Source of the DNA: Aphelenchoides besseyi | Taxonomy: Eukaryota > Nematoda > Chromadorea > Rhabditida > Aphelenchoididae | Direction of reading: 5' to 3' | DNA: 64,000 bases | Assembly: GCA_024699855.1 (NCBI GenBank) | Contig: JAMPIQ010000003.1 | Span: forward strand, 9,548,001 to 9,612,000 | Shown: one piece after another, positions 1 through 13,400 of the stretch | Layout of the letters: the number at the start of each line of letters is the position of its first letter | Numbering within the stretch: position 1 is the stretch's first letter | The notes under the pieces: generated by a model | The model's input: the letters and a program-made list of their open reading frames with translations, nothing else | Told to the model about the DNA's origin: nothing | Database searches by the model: none | Translations under genes and position numbers: made by a program

Positions 1-1391
1 ATAGGTCAATTTCTGATGCAAAACGAAGCTTTAGAAACGTTTGATGTTCAACAAAAAATCTCGTTTTTGTGCAAAAACTTCAGAGCTGAAGCACAACAAT
101 TCGGAAAAGTGCGATTTGATAGTCGAGGCTTCTTGTTGAGCCCACAAACACTTTTTCCGGTGCTTCTGTTTCTTGTTTTGGTTTTCGTTCAACACCGAAC
201 GCTACCTAATGAAGAAAACAACACACTTGATTCGTGCAGTAGTTCGTCTGCAACCTGAAAATACGAAGCCCAATGATTAGAATCAAGTCTTGGGTATCTT
301 ACTTTTTTCGGCATCACGGACTGAATCATGTGATCCTTGAACTGAGTCTCCAATTCCAAATCCTTTCGAGCTAAGAGCGATTGACCGACTTTCAGAAACG
401 TTTTTCGTTGTCGAATTTGAGTCAAAATAAAGAGATGAACACCGAGCAGATGGATGCACAAGTGTAGAGCGAGTTTGGTACCCAAAAACAAAACTCCAAT
501 TCGCAGTGGTTTTTGATTGTGAATCGACGGTGCTTGTTGTTCCATTTCGTTGTAGATATTATAAATTCCTTCATATTCATCGCTGGTTGTTGATTCGGAT
601 GTCAGCAGAAGAAAAAGACTAGTGTATGCGAGACAGAAAAACACGCACAAATACAACGGTAGTGGAATGACCGTATAGACAAGAAGAATAACCTTAAGAT
701 TGTAGAGTCGCAGTAGTGAACACGTTTTGTGTAATACCTGAATACTTGTCGCCATTGTTGCAACAGGACCCATCAGCGGTTCGGTGGCCGGGAAGATGAG
801 TAGAGTAATCAGACAAATGAGAAACGTGCAAAGAAATGAAGTCGGCAAGTAAAATCGTTGATAACTAGCTGACCATTTGGTGAAATAATACATGATAATA
901 CATAGAACAATTAGAGCTAATGCAAATAGCTAAACGTTTCTGCTCATTTTGCACTGTAGACTAGAAACCTACTCCTTGGGATAAACGAGCAGCTCCAAAT
1001 GACCACAAATAGACGATCCAAGAGAAACAACTCACGGCAATGTAAATCAAGCCAGATCGAAAACGATCCTTGAGCAGCGGGAAACTTAATTTCCAGTATT
1101 GCGTTTCGAGGATTGGCGACGCAAATTGCGGATTCCACCAACGAGCTGAGGCACGTTCGAAGAGCGGAATTCGTCGCGGACTTGCCGAGTGATTTCGACT
1201 CTAAACGAGAAGTTCAGTTAATTAACTGAAAGTAAACAAACTTCATTTCCATTTCGACCACTTGATCCATTAGCCAATCCAATGGTTCCGCCCGAACCGC
1301 GTCCATCGACTCGTCGTTTTGTTGGCTCTGCCGGATCTTCGCCATCTAATGGCAACATTCCGGCATCTTCGCCCGGAGCATCGTCGTCCAT
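1..1391 (-). CDS. Adenylyl cyclase, type 9 / ACY-1-like (5' part, runs off the window)
   Basis: Membrane adenylyl cyclase that makes cAMP from ATP downstream of G proteins; only the N-terminal part is present. Exons read on the minus strand: 1391-1242 (50 codons, starts MDDDAPGEDAG), 1200-973, 929-303 and 254-206, then at least one more towards base 1; introns are 41-48 bp with GT...AG ends and the phases join. Exon 2 carries LFERASARWWNPQFASPILE, a cyclase N-terminal signature, followed by hydrophobic segments; exon 3 encodes further membrane helices of the first six-helix bundle. Exon 3 ends in HMIQSVMPKK and continues VADELL in exon 4, the conserved helix just before the C1 catalytic domain. 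The catalytic domains lie outside the window. The family call is firm; the AC9/ACY-1 subtype is inferred from the WWNPQFxSPILE region. The last partial exon (about 85 down to 28) is uncertain. Confidence 0.85.
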
Positions 1392-3815
1392 TTCGAACGA
1401 GTAGTTTGCTCGACCAATCGAAAAGGCTTCAATTGTGAATTAACATCCCTCCGATCTGTTCGTTTATTATTTCACACATATAAGACCATGAACTGGAATT
1501 CAAACGGTCAAATTTGCAGCTTCAAACACACGAGTTGAACGGCGCAATAAACAGAAAAACGTTTGTTTATAAACAGAACAAAGTCGAAAGTTACACTGAG
1601 TGGGAAGGTAAACGAAGTTACTACAGAGCCACAAATTCGATTGCTTTCGACCGACCGTACGCTCAAGACTAATACGAGATCGTTAGGGTTCAGGATTTCA
1701 AATGCCATACGAATTGTTTCAGATGCAACGGATCCTCTTCGATTTCTGTCACAAAACAAACAACGAAAATGAGATTTCGAACCGTTGCCTTAACGGCAAA
1801 CGAAGTTTACGACCTTCACGGTGTCAAAGGCCCCCGGTCCAATGGCAAACGACCTCCGCGAACAAAATTTGATGATCGAATAAAACCGATTGGCGAGTGC
1901 AAGTGTTCGAGAGCGCCAAAAGCGGTAGCTCTCAGTGAGTAAACAACCAGTCCAGATGAATGCAAAGAATTTCGAAGGAATCGAGAGCGCGGACTTTGAC
2001 ATCATCGGGCCGTTCAGTCACTTCGCAAAAGCTCTCCGAGTTACATTCGAAACGTCAAATCCGCGACTTTTCGGCCGAAGTCGGCGCGCAATTCGCCGAA
2101 CACTTCCGGTCGTCGGGTTTGAGGACAAGGAATTTGAAGGGAAAGAAACCGTCGACACAAAAACTCCCGATGGACCTCTTCGTAGTCGCGAGTTTTGATG
2201 GACGTCGAGATGTGCAGAAATTGTCCGTATACGCACGCTGATGCGTATCATTTTGTGACATTTCCATTAACCAAATTTACGCGTTTTTTCGGTTGACTGC
2301 ACGTTGGAAAGGTCAACAAAAAAGTTTCCGAAAAGGTTGCCATGGAGTGGCGCCGAAGTTTCAACTTTGAGTTGAAATACGATCCCGCGGGTTTCGACTT
2401 TGAACTTCCGAGACGACAGAAAGATCGAAGAACATGGAAACATCGACGAACCTTTCTGGTCGCTCGAAGACGCGAAAGGACGTTGCTGCGTGGGTTAGGC
2501 CCCCAAAAACTTTTCGGTTGAGATTTCCGAGCGCACGAAATTGAGCTCCGACGGTCGCCAGAAAATTTTTGGCGGTTAGCTCTTTGCGAGTCGTTAGCAT
2601 ATGTTGAGAAGTTAAGCAATTTCGTGCGGTTGCCAAAAAAGAAACTCGTCGAGCGGACGTACGTTTGGGATTTTTCGGCGTAAAACCGCGGGATTCGCGC
2701 TTTTTCACGTTTTTCGGACGCAAGACGCAAAAAGTGTTTTGGGACTGCGAAAAGAGAAACGAGCGTTGTCCAAAAAAAAAGCGTCGGCCGTAGGGTCGAA
2801 TTCGCAAGATCAAATAATGTTTGCGCGTTTGCACACGTCAAAACGCACCCCGTGAATCTCATTTCCGATCATCATCAAATTTACCACGGTCAACTTGTCT
2901 TCTTATGGACCAGCTGCGTTTGTGGTCGATAAGAAGCAGCGACGTACGAACGTCAAAAATCAAACACAGGAAGTGGACGACGAATCAGCCAGAAACCCCA
3001 ACGAAAGCTGTTGAGTTCGGCACCGCTCGCGAACAAAAAACTCCCGACCGTGCCATCAGCCGTCGTTTTCTGGCCATGAGGGAGACATGGCGGAAATTTC
3101 GCTCTTCTTCGTCGTTTTCCTTTCGACTAAATGGATGAGTTCATGGCCAGGGCACACCATAAAGACGAGCGACCCGAAGAAGATACATGCCCTCCAAAAT
3201 CGTTCTGCCGACTTGTGTGCTCAATTAAAACAACTGGCCTCCGTTATTTCCTTCCAAAAGCCAATCGCTTTCGGTTGTTCGAGAGTTTTAATCAAAATTC
3301 CCATCAATCTTGAAGGACTCGAAAAAAAGTAGACCAAGCGCAAATGCACATAACTGATGTTCGAATATGAAGGTGAAGTCGATGAATGCCAACTCCGAGT
3401 TTGACGCTTCGGAGTGGTCGCCGAACAACATAAATCGTACTGTCGATTCGATACCATTGCACACTTCAGCTCAACAGTACAAGCAGTTCAATTCATCAGT
3501 TGAGAGCCGTCATTTCCACCATGTGGTCTCTTCGGAATGTCATTTCCTGTTTCTTTCAAACGAACGTTTTTTCACATAGAAAGTACTCTCGACTAGTTTT
3601 CAATCGGAAACAAAATCCAGCGCTTAAGCGTAAAAATCAATGACGAAGAAGTTGGTTCAAACGCTCTGCGAAGACAAAGTAATTTTAATATCCGTATAAT
3701 AAAACGCTTTTGTGGTTTTTAAGTCACAACCTAAAGAATCCACCCCAACAGTCCACCAAAATCCGCGTCGTTTAGCGTCGAGTTAGTTTATCCAAAAAAC
3801 TTTTCAGCTTCTCAA
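1392..3815. other. Intergenic stretch between divergent genes
   Basis: About 2.4 kb between the divergently transcribed adenylyl cyclase and BTAF1 genes, so it probably holds both promoters. Several open frames exist (for example about 200 codons on the minus strand at 2248-2862), but none shows a recognisable motif, and overlapping frames of similar length occur on both strands, as expected by chance. I see no RNA gene or repeat here. Confidence 0.5.
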
Positions 3816-6800
3816 ATGAGCGATTCGCGAATCAATCGGCTATCGCAACTTTTGGAGTCGCCGAATCGCGTGCTGCGTAATGAGGCGGCAGCTCAGCTTG
3901 CCAAATTTCCGCTCTTCAATTCGGCACTTCGCGAAACACTTCGAAAACAACTCCAATCAACTCAATGGGACACACGCACGGCGGCCGCCCAAACGTTCGG
4001 TTTGCTCTTGGAACGGACGGTTCGAGAGTTGTCGGCGTCCACGATGCCGACGAACTTCAACGTCTACGAACCGGAAACGTTGATTGATTTGGACTTGAGC
4101 GATGTGATCACGCACTACAAGGTCTTATTGAGGTGAGAACCGCTTTTTGTTCTTTGATCTGGTTTTAGTTGCGAAGAGCGAGTGATGAGTAAAACGAAAG
4201 CGCTTGAGAAACGACTGTCGAGTCGAGAACAACGTCGACTTGTCGATCAGCATTTGGATTTCGCTGTTCAAGCGGGAGTATCGTCGCGGTCTTTTCTGAA
4301 AGACGAAGACTTGGGTGGCGAAGCGAACGGGCAGAATGACGAGCAGTCCAGTGGATCGGATGACGTCAAAGAGGTGATTTGTTTCTTTGTAATTTAAGTT
4401 CAATTACCAGTTTTAGCAACTGGCCAGTCAACTGCAGAGCAATGAGACTTCAGCGGGAGCGGACAGTAAGATTGACGAAGAAGACTCGGAGTCATCAATT
4501 CGAATTCATCTCAACGAGTTCGTTCGTCAACTGCTCGTCGATTTGGCGTCGGTTAACTGGCAACAACGGCATGGTACTTCAATGGCCTTATATCAAGTTG
4601 TGACCTATGCATTACCATTGTAAACATTCACTTTTGACGTTTGAGCTCTCTGTTTAGATTGCCACCACAAGTGGTCGAGTCGTTGGCCATTCGAACACTA
4701 CAGGTTGTGGCTTTGGATCGTTTTAACGATTTTGTCACTGGCTCGAATGCCGTTGCACCGGTTCGCGAGAGTGCCGCTCAAACGTTGAGTATGTTGATGT
4801 TAAGATTGGGAACGCAAACACCGCTAATTCGATCCGTCATTGGCCATCTTCAAGTTTTAATGCTAATGAACGAAGATAAAGTCCGAATATAGCGTATACA
4901 CAACTTAAAATTCCCATTTAAGAACTGGCCATGTCGACAAACGGCGTTGATTGTTCTGAAGTATTTTTTTGCCGCGTGTACGACGACCGAAGAATTTGCG
5001 TCGTTGTTCGATTATGCGGTCGAGGCAACGAAAGATCTCGTTGATGAAGTGGTATCGATGGCCGTTCATGCCGTGAGTTCGCTCTTCGAAAATCAGCGAA
5101 TTTCGGCCGATCAAAAACATCAACTCATTCAAGTGGTAATGAAGTCCGTTTGGGAGATGCTACTTTCTACGGACGCAGAAGCACAGGTACAAAAAAAGAC
5201 AACAAACCGCGTTTACTTGCTTGTTTCAGCAACTGACCGATGGAGTTTCATCGCTACTCATCGACTTGTTAGGCGTCGCTAAGACGTGGTTATGCGTCGA
5301 CAAGAACGCTCATTTATCAGTTGCTCAATTTCGGCATATTGTCGACCTCTTCGATCCCTCACAGTTGAGTTCGACTGTTCGAGCAATGGAATGCGCATGT
5401 TTGGCTTTGAGTAAATCGTCTGAATTAGGCGATGAAGTCAGTTTGCGAGCCAACAGACATCTGATGATCTGTCAATTTAGGAGATCTTTCAACTTCTTAA
5501 GATGTTGTATCGGTGTGTTCTTTTCGTTCAACCTTCGGATGCCAGCAAGCTGTTGGATTTGTCGTTTGCGACTTTGATGAAAATCATTGAAGTTTATCCC
5601 GAACAACGTTTGGCATCAATTCAGCAACTACAAACAACAATCGGCTACTGGGCCGGTTGTTTGGCTTACGATCACAAAAGTTCAGAATTTGGTTGGTTTC
5701 GTAGTTTGCGATTCTTTTTGAAAGATTGATATTTCAGACGTTTTTACTCACAACGTGAATGGTCCAACATCGAGTCGATCACAACCTCTGGAAATTCTGT
5801 GCGGCGAAGAAGCGCGGTTTCTGGACGATCAGCAAAAACAAACGACTTTCATGGAACGCAAGTGTTTGGCTGCTCGTTTTCTATCGCCGCTCATTGACGT
5901 TCTTTATCGATCTCAAGTACAAATTCAAGATCAACATTTGCATTTGTCTCTACAATTGCATTTTATTCCCTATCTTCGAACAAATTCTCTACACCAACGT
6001 TTGGGTGTCGTGTTGTTGTTGAATTGTTGGGCGCGTCAGTTTCGACGGGCGTTCAATGCACAAAAACAACAAGTGAGTTTTCGTTGATTGCCGATAAAAC
6101 TAAGACTGCAGGAGTATCCGACGTTTCTGGTTCGTGAAGTTGAACGGGTTCTAGTCGATGCATCAACATCGCAGCATCCGTCTTACGATGAGGTTAACAC
6201 AATCATAAAGGTGTTAACTAACGAGTGCAATGAATTTCGACGTTATTGCATAGCGAAAGGCGTTTCGGCGACCGTATGTCCGGTGGTTGAGAATGCTGGT
6301 GGAATGGAGCAAGTCGTAGAGTATGGAAATAGATCGCTGAAGTCAAAGTAATGATCTTGGTTTAGAAAACTATATACAGCCTGTAGATCTCGGCTTCAAA
6401 AACCAAACGATTTGGAAGCATTGGAGGGTCGTCGCAAGTACTTGCTTCAACTGATCGCTGCAACTCGCCTGGAAATTCGAACAAATACGAACCGACTTCA
6501 CGCGTTGTGCTCGTCTGCTCTCTTCTATTGGGGCCATTTGCCAGCCCAACTAACGCCAATGATTCGACCGTTAGTCGACTCGACGGATACCGAAGAGATC
6601 GAACGTTTAGCTGAAGAGTGTTTCTACGATTCCTTTCCAATTATGTTGGCCGCTACACAGCAACGTCAGCCATGTCCGCACACAAAGATCCTAAAACAAC
6701 TGACAACCGGAATCCAACAAGTGAGTTGAGTTCAAAAGCGTTTGATTTGACTGAATTTAAGGACGAAAAGTTTACACCGAAGCCCGCGGACTTTGTCAGC

Positions 6801-9739
6801 GACTCGACATCTTCGACTTCTGATCAGCCGGTAATTTTTTCCGTTCAAAACACACTGCTTCAGCCAACCGAAATTCGTGCTCGCAATTGTCAGTTGATCG
6901 TAAAGAAGCTGGGAGAACAGTTGGGTCGAATGGTGTTCGATATTTGTCCCGAGTTACGAAACTATCTGCAACTCGACGCTCATAACATGGAAACAATCGA
7001 AGGAATAGAAGTGAGTTTAGAGGCAAAAGTTGAAGATAATCCTTTCTTAAAGTCGTTTCTCTGCAATCTCGAGGTTGTTCGACTTCTCGCTCCGTCAACT
7101 TTTTATCGACCATCGGCTGAATCGGACGTGCCGGTGCTTTTGGCACAACTGGCAAATCCAAATGCTGCGGTTCGTTTTCGTGTTTCTCGGTGTTTGGCTG
7201 AATTGGCGGCTGCAGACTTCTCGTTCGTTCTTAACAACTTCTATGAGCCCTTCGTCGAGTTGTTGAATCGAATCGATTCACCGGCGGCGCGTTGTGGCGC
7301 TGTTGAGTTTCTGAGTTTGTTGACTGTTCGATTGGAAGCCACACAGTTGATCGTCGCTTCGTCTTTGTTGGCACCGCGAGCGTTATCGGCGTTAAGCGAT
7401 CCATTGCCGTCGGTTCGAGAATTGGCGGCTTTTGCATTCGGGCGTTTGGTTGGTCTGATGCATTTGGAGAACGTAAGTTTGAGCACACGCAAGTTCGCAG
7501 ATTATTCATTGTAGAATCCGGAAAGTGTTTTGGCCGGACTGAATGACCAGCTAACGAAATCGTTGGCGGAAAGTCGTCACTTTGTCAACGTTTTGAGTGC
7601 GCCGCATCTACTTCCGACTGTTAATCCAAAATCGATTCCGAACCTTAGAGATGATTTTGAGCTTCGTCATTATCAACTCGAGGGAATCACGTGGTTACAG
7701 TTTCTGTCGACCTACGGTCTTAATGGTATTCTGGCCGACGACATGGGTTTGGGGAAAACAATTCAGGTTGGACAGTTTACGTTTGTTTTTATGTTAGTTG
7801 ATTTCAGACTTTATCGTTGCTTTCTATCGAAAGAGAAAAACAAAACAAACTACCGTCTTTAATTGTTTGTCCACGTACGTTGGCTAATCATTGGCTGAAC
7901 GAATGGTCTCGATACTTCCCATCCCAAGAACCGTTCATTAAATTCGAATCATCTTTGAATGTTAATCGTTTGAAGAACACAAAAAACGTTTTGGTTTTGT
8001 CGTACGAAGAGCTGCGCGGAAACATCAAACGAATAAAGTAAGTCTTCTGTCATTAATCAATTAGATCTTCGATTCAGCCCCTTGGTGTGGAACTATGTGG
8101 TCTTGGACGAGGGTCATTGTATTCGAAATCCGAATACCCAACTTTTTGAAGCTCTGGAGTCACTGGTTACAAAACGAAAATTGTTACTTTCCGGAACTCC
8201 CGTTCAAAACTCACCCGCCGATCTATGGGCGCTGTTTCGGTAGTTTTAAGCAAATGGAAGTGTACAAAAGCCTGTTTTAGGTTTTTGATGCCCGACTATT
8301 TGTCAACGCGTTCCAATTTTCAATCTCGATTTCTTCGTCCGATTCTCGCTTGTCGTAATCCAAAAGCCTCCGAACAACAAACTAAAGTAACTAAAAGACC
8401 AATAACTGAGTATCAACGGTGTTTCAGGAAGGCGAAGAGGCTCTCGGTCAACTGCATCGTTTGGTTCTGCCATTCGTTTTGCGTCGCTTGAAATCGGATG
8501 TTCTGAAAGAACTGCCCGATAAAGTTGTTCAGGATTGCATGTGCAATCTAACGGATGTTCAACGAGATCTGTACGCCGCTATCGTAGCGCAATGTTCATT
8601 GATGGAAAAGGATGAAGATGAGGCGAATAAGAGTGTTGCAATCAAAACCGAAACTGTCGATGATAAGCCACGTTTGAGTCCGCTGCATACGCTAATTGCA
8701 CTTCGTCAGTTGGTCGACCATCCATCGATGATTCGAGAAGTGTTGCGGAAAATCGGATGGTCCAACAGTCGGATATATGATCCAGACGCGAAAACTGCGA
8801 CGGTTAGTTGACATGAGAAGATTTGAGTAAAATTCGAATTTCAGAAAATGCAACTGTCCGGCAAACTGATTGCATTGAAAGAATTGTTACAAGAATGTCA
8901 AATCGGCGATCGAAATGGATCTGATGAAGCGACAACTTCCGAACCGGTTGTGTCAGCTTCAAATGCTAACACAGAGTTTGTTGAAACGATGCCAACTCTG
9001 AGTCAACATCGAGCGTTGATTTTCTGTCAGTGGCGGGCGTCCGTTGACTTGGTTGCTCGCTATTTGGACGATGGGAGTTTGGGGACGGGAGTGAAGTATT
9101 TGAGATTGGATGGCACAATTCAAGCGAATGATCGGCAGGGAATAGTCGATCGATTCAACAATGATCCCTCTATCGACTTGCTTCTTGTTACCACGCATAT
9201 CGGAGGTGTTGGTTTAACACTAACTGGTTGGTTTAAAACGAAATTGAGGCGACTACTCGATTAATTTAAAGGTGCGGATGTGGTCATTTTCTTGGATCAC
9301 GACTATAATCCGGTGAAGGATCTTCAAGCGGTTGATCGAGCTCATCGTTTGGGTCAAACTCGTACTGTTAACGTCTATCGGCTAATTACACAGGGCTCAA
9401 TTGAAGAGAAGATTATGCAGTTTCAGAAATTTAAAACCGATACCGCCAACGTAAGTGAAAGTTTATGCTATCAACGCAAAGTTTTAGGCACTTGTTGGTG
9501 CGGACAATCGATCCATTTCATCAATGGCAACCGACGAACTACTTGAGCTTTTCAATTTGAGCGGTTCGACGGCAACAAGTCAATCAACTGACCAGAAAGA
9601 TGGACCGACGGCTCGAAAACGAAGACGAAAAGCTGCGGCAACGGCGAACGTAGATGATCAGTGGTCAATGGAAGAGCTGTGGGATGAGTCCCAATACGAA
9701 ACGGAGCACTCCGTTCGTGCGTTCATGGATCGGACATGA
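3816..9739 (+). CDS. btf-1/BTAF1: BTAF1 / Mot1 (TBP-associated Swi2/Snf2 ATPase)
   Basis: Nuclear ATPase that removes TBP from DNA. The first exon starts [20 protein letters not shown] and matches the N-terminal HEAT repeats of Mot1 (NWDTR-like motif as [10 protein letters not shown]). Many exons with short introns follow: HEAT-repeat exons include [20 protein letters not shown] (4709 on). The ATPase begins near 7650 with [12 protein letters not shown], motif I DDMGLGKT (7738-7761), Walker B DEGH (about 8107, the Mot1-type DEGH box), [19 protein letters not shown] (8473), motif [11 protein letters not shown] and [17 protein letters not shown] (9334 on). The last exon has a basic KRRRK stretch and [13 protein letters not shown], ending in TGA at 9739; AATAAA follows at 9767-9772. 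An acceptor TTTTCAG ends 9 bases before the ATG. It appears somewhat shorter than the human protein. A few internal junctions are my best reading, not proved. Confidence 0.93.
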
Positions 9740-10426
9740 TAAGAAGTCCGCTTAATTATTAACGATAATAAACGATTGATTACGAATCTGTTGTTGAGAA
9801 GATTGACGTTCGTCTTCACTTGGTCTATTCTCTTGTTTACGACGGTCATTTTGTTTGCGTTTTGTTGTGAGGGAAAAAAACGTTCACTCGACGTTTATTC
9901 TGCCCATTGAAAAACTGCGTTTTTTGGCGCGTTCAATTTTGTGGTTTTCTCTTTCGATCTGCAGGTTAAGGCCGCGAGTACCATTTGCTGTTTTCTCATC
10001 TTCTGCTTTTCGTTTTTATACTCTCGGGTTGTTTTGAAGCTGCGGAAGACGCGTAGTTCGAGCTTCTTTTCGTTCGTAAACGATCGTCGATGTTCAGATC
10101 GTAAAATCCATATGCGCTCGATTGTAATCTCTGCTGTTCACAAGTAGTCGGACCACAAGTTGATGCGGTGAAGTTCACTGAGCTGTGATTCTGAGTTTCC
10201 TGTTCATGTTGACGTCTGTTTTGAGTTACAAATGTTAAACCAAAGGATTTTGAATCGAAATTGCGCGGGCAGTTTTCCCATCGACCGTCGGTTGTCTGTG
10301 GCAGTCGAAAGGGTCCTCCTTTTGCGGTCGATGACTTTTAGTTTCAGTTTTGCAATCGGACATCTCCAATTGTTTTGCGCGGTTTGTGATTGTTGTTTGT
10401 TGTCTACAATTCAAGCCGTTTCAGTC
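9740..10426. other. Intergenic / 5' region of the GLH-like helicase gene
   Basis: Holds the BTAF1 polyadenylation signal (AATAAA at 9767) and the pyrimidine-rich upstream region of the helicase gene, ending in GTTTCAG two bases before the ATG. No protein-coding signal that I can support. Confidence 0.5.
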
Positions 10427-13400
10427 ATGTCATCGAACGACGGTGACTCGACAAGCAACTCCAGCAAAAAGGTAAGTGAACGTTTAATTTCATCACTGGG
10501 TTAATTCACTCATTAGAATCGTTTGGCGCAACTTAAAGCGTTTATCGATCGTTCAAAAAAGAAGAAGCCAACCGATACGGTAAACGACAAATTAGTTCAT
10601 TTTCAATCTTTTGATTTCAGGGTTCCGAAGCGCAGAGCTCGAAGCCGGAAAGCGCCACGAAGGACGAGCCAATGAATGCGGATGAAAGCGCAACATTTTC
10701 CGGAAAACCTGTCGATCCGTATGCTTCTGGTGACGAGGAAGTGGCCGAAAATCAAGTGAAAACGCGGAAAAGAGAAACCGAAGAAGCGATTGAGCAAATC
10801 ATCCAACAAACGACTGAAGAAAAATCCGACAAGACTCCATCAGCACCTGAGAAGGCTATTGATTCACACGAGTCCAATGACGAAGAAGTTATTCAAGAGG
10901 CACCTAAAGCTCAGCAACCAGAAGAAGTCACGGAAGTAATTGAACAAGTGTCATATGAGACTCCAGCGCCGCCCGAAATTATTGTTGACCCCTACGCTTC
11001 AGCTAGAGAAGAAGTTCTTAAAGCTCAGACAAATGCAGAGGAAAAAAAAGCCAAAGAAACGATAGAAGAAGTTATCGAACAACCGCTTCACGAGTCTCCA
11101 TCATCGTCTAAACAGGTCGTTGATTCATATGTTTCGACTGGTAAAGAACTTCCTGAAATTCAACCGAAAGCTCAACAACAAAAAGGCGAAGAAGTTTCTG
11201 CCAAGCAACTAACTGAAGAACATAAAACGCAAGCTTATTATTTTTGGATTATTGAATCTTTTATTTTCAGTGTTGAACCGTACACCAATGAAAATCCTCC
11301 ACCACGTCAACCAAATATTCCGAAGGTAATTCCGCGCCAAAATTCGTTTCAATCCGACTTCAATGCCGAAAATAAACCGGTAACTAGCAGACCTCCACTG
11401 CCATATCATCGACAATACGACGAGTGGAAGGCGAGTCGCGAGGATCCGTGGACTGCTAGAGCATCGGGCATTCGATTCAAGAACAGCGAAAACAACGAAT
11501 CAAATCATAGTAAAAGCGGTGCAAGTGGCGTTAGTTGGAATGGCAGAACTCGACGTCTGGACATTGAAATTGGTGGCTGGAGCGGCGAAGACAATGGAGG
11601 TTGGGGTGATGTCAATGCAAGTGCCAACGAATATACGCAACCAGTACTCCACGCTAAAGCTGATGAGAACTCAAATTTGAGTCATCATTCGAATGCGGGA
11701 AGTCAATCTTCAAATGACGTTCGTTCGTCATACTACGGCGGTCAACATTCGAATTTTGACTTTCATCACAACGACAATCATCGTTCGGAAAAGCGCTTTG
11801 ACAATCAGAACTCTAAACAGCCCAACGGCTTTCACAGCGCATCAAACTATCGTGGCCAAGACAGAGTTTGTTATAAGTGAGTTCAGGTTTTTGTTTTGGG
11901 TTTCGAATTGCTCGATTCAGTTGCCATCAATCAGGACACCTATCTCGTTATTGTCCAGAAAAAGAAGTTGGTGAACATTCCGATCAGCGTAATGAGCAAC
12001 AACACAATACATGGGACACTCGTCGGGACAACTGTCGCGGCAATCAGAACGATTATCGTGGCACTCAACACAACAACTATCACGACAACCAACACGATTA
12101 TCATGGAAACAACCGACGAGAGTTCAATTGTAACAACCAGAAGGACAGTTATCACAACGATCATCACAACAACCAACGTGACTCTCAACGTTATGGTTAT
12201 CAATCGAATCAGCGCGATCACTATCAATCTTCTCAGCGCGGCAACTATCAAAACAAACAATACGGAAATCAACCAAATTCGTTTATTGACGGCTGCAATC
12301 AAACGTTTGTGCCTCAACAATCTTTGCGCGATCAACGTGACGAGTTTTGTGGTCATCGTGAATCAAATGGTTCGCGTGGTGGAAACAACGGTAACAATCT
12401 CTGCTGTCGAATGGTCTTCAATTCTTTAATTTCAGTTCAGAATCAATCGTTTTCGAATCGTCCGCCTTGCATCCCGGTTCAACGTACAGTCGATCAAATC
12501 TTCCAAGATGATCAAGAGAACGATATTGACGAGCGAACACTCTACGATTCGGACGGTGGAGTTATTGTTGTCGATGGTCCAGACGATATGCCGGTCATTG
12601 AGTAAGTAAACCTTCCAATTTTCTTTTTGAACTTTTCGTTTACAGCGCTTGGGACGAAGCCAATTTGTTGCCGAAGGTGTTGGAGAACATCAAACGTGCC
12701 AAATACGTTCGACCACGTAATATCCAACGTTACGCTTTGCCATTGATCTGGCAGGGATACGATTTGAAGGCTCAAGCAGAAACGGGTTCTGGTAAATCGG
12801 CCGGCTTCCTCGTCCCGATCATCGACAAATTGGCCCGAGAGTTCGAGGGAAAAGATCCCAATGAACGACATCATCTCGTTAGTGCGTTGGTTGTGGTTCC
12901 AACTCGTGAACTGGCCATTCAACTCTCGGAACAAGCACGAAAACTTGCTGATGGTCAGTCTTGCATTTGCACGAACTTAATTGCTTGGTTTCAGGAACTG
13001 GTGTTCGCGTCAATTCGGCATACGGCGAATACAAGTTCCAAAACAACGTCGAAAACATTCATCTAAACGGCTGTGACATTTTGGTTGCAACTCTCGGTCG
13101 ATTGTTGAACTTTATGAGAAATAAAATCGTAAGTATGGAACTTTGACTTTTGAAACGATTTTTGTCTTTCAGATCTTTTACGATAAGCTTAAGTACTTTG
13201 TGTTGGATGAAGTTGATGTTTTGCTTTCGTACGATTCTATGGAAGAAATTCGAGAGATCTGCGCTTTTGAGGGATTCCCCGGAGTAAGAATTTTGATCGT
13301 TTAAGTTCTGAAGAGGAAGTTTTAGGTTTCGGACCGCCAAACTCTGTGCTTCAGTGCCACTATGTCGCCGGCAGTTCGTCAACTTGCCGATCAATTTTGC

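Noticed and set aside
2248..2862. 204-codon minus-strand open frame in the 1.4-3.8 kb spacer
   Set aside because: No motif, low hydrophobic content, overlaps a second long frame on the same strand; most likely chance.
11940..12356. 138-codon minus-strand frame opposite the helicase
   Set aside because: It is antisense to the Q/N/H-rich coding tract; its Val/Ile/Thr-rich translation is the mirror of CAN/GTN codons, so it is a shadow.
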